5,784 nt of DNA from positions 1 through 5,784 of the forward strand of contig DATBPY010000084.1 of NCBI GenBank assembly GCA_036561085.1. The letters are read 5' to 3'. Under the pieces are notes generated by a model, which was not told where the DNA came from, did not search any database, and saw nothing but the letters and a program-made list of their open reading frames with translations. Shown piece by piece: positions 5,704 to 5,784 of this stretch (within the stretch, counting starts at the first letter, position 1; the number at the start of each line of letters is the position of its first letter). A program made the translations under genes and the position numbers. The DNA is from CAILHX01 sp036561085 (lineage in GTDB: Bacteria; Pseudomonadota; Gammaproteobacteria; Burkholderiales; Methylophilaceae).

Positions 5704-5736
5704 ATTGTGCTTTTGCAATCACGTGAAAGAAATTAA

Positions 5737-5784
5737 TTGATCCCACAAGTATTGATAGTAGGTGCCGGCCCGGTGGGGCTTACG
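5737..5784 (+). CDS. Probable FAD-dependent oxidoreductase/monooxygenase, N-terminal fragment cut by the window edge
   Basis: The last 48 bases read (M)IPQVLIVGAGPVGLT, the first beta-strand and glycine-rich loop (GxGxxG, here GAGPVG at residues 9-14) of a Rossmann-type FAD-binding domain. The VLIVGAGPVGLT wording is characteristic of the aromatic-ring hydroxylase/FAD_binding_3 monooxygenases (PheA/TfdB, UbiH-like), but 16 codons do not fix the subfamily. A TAA directly precedes codon 5737, so the gene must start at or after it. TTG at 5737 places the motif at the usual distance from the N-terminus, and GAAAGA (5725-5730) is a modest ribosome binding site six bases before it. A TTG at 5752 is possible but would trim the first beta-strand. 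The rest of the gene lies outside the window. Confidence 0.72.
   Translation, partial: MIPQVLIVGAGPVGLT

Larger units (their letters stand above)
5510..5736. other. Intergenic region between cbpM and the flavoprotein gene
   Basis: These 227 bases contain no credible gene. A 7-bp direct repeat ACTGTGC occurs at 5522-5528 and 5543-5549, two helical turns apart. The second half carries the GGTTTTGTAT repeats described separately. There is no clear hairpin with a T-tract to end the cbpAM transcript, so read-through into the next gene is possible. Confidence 0.6.

Noticed and set aside
5418..5705. 95-codon - strand open frame spanning the end of cbpM and the intergenic region
   Set aside because: It overlaps cbpM antisense, shows no domain, and has a Pro/Ser-rich end that merely mirrors cbpM codons.
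1..5784. CRISPR array, transposase, insertion sequence ends, tRNA or rRNA
   Set aside because: I saw no regularly spaced repeats, terminal inverted repeats with target duplication, transposase motifs or tRNA cloverleaf anywhere in the window.

Overview
The window looks like a chromosomal segment of a Gram-negative proteobacterium. The reasons are a CbpA/CbpM co-chaperone pair, Sec-type signal peptides on three exported proteins, classical GGAG-type ribosome binding sites and moderately high G+C. A betaproteobacterium (Nitrosomonadales/Gallionella-like) is my guess from overall flavour only; no rRNA or phylogenetic marker is present to prove it.

Layout. (1) 133-1161, + strand: an exported SUMF1/FGE-fold protein that lacks the catalytic cysteine pair of true formylglycine-generating enzymes. 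(2) 1185-1212: a perfect bidirectional terminator separating it from a convergent operon. (3) 3826-1242, - strand: a two-gene operon of a DUF3300 protein followed by a DUF2950 protein. The genes overlap by ATGA, and the second gene's ribosome binding site is supplied by codons for the Gly/Arg tail of the first. Both products are predicted to be exported and neither family has a settled function. (4) 3827-4264: a 438-base divergent intergenic region. It is AT-rich at 3960-4035 and then holds structured sequence ending in a strong + strand intrinsic terminator (4134-4160) that no protein-coding gene needs. It is either a small RNA gene or a terminated leader of the gene that follows. A 9-base element just after the T-tract is exactly complementary to the loop and 3' arm of the terminator hairpin. 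(5) 4265-5509, + strand: cbpA (J-domain co-chaperone/curved-DNA-binding protein) and cbpM (its modulator), spaced by 3 bases. (6) 5510-5736: intergenic, with a 10-bp direct repeat and an inverted copy placed like an operator. (7) 5737 to the window edge: the first 16 codons of a probable FAD-dependent oxidoreductase/monooxygenase.

Functionally the window has three unconnected parts: an envelope part (SUMF1-like protein and the DUF3300/DUF2950 pair), a cytoplasmic chaperone/nucleoid part (CbpA/CbpM), and the start of a flavoprotein. The least explained elements are the DUF3300/DUF2950 pair and the orphan terminator with its structured upstream region.
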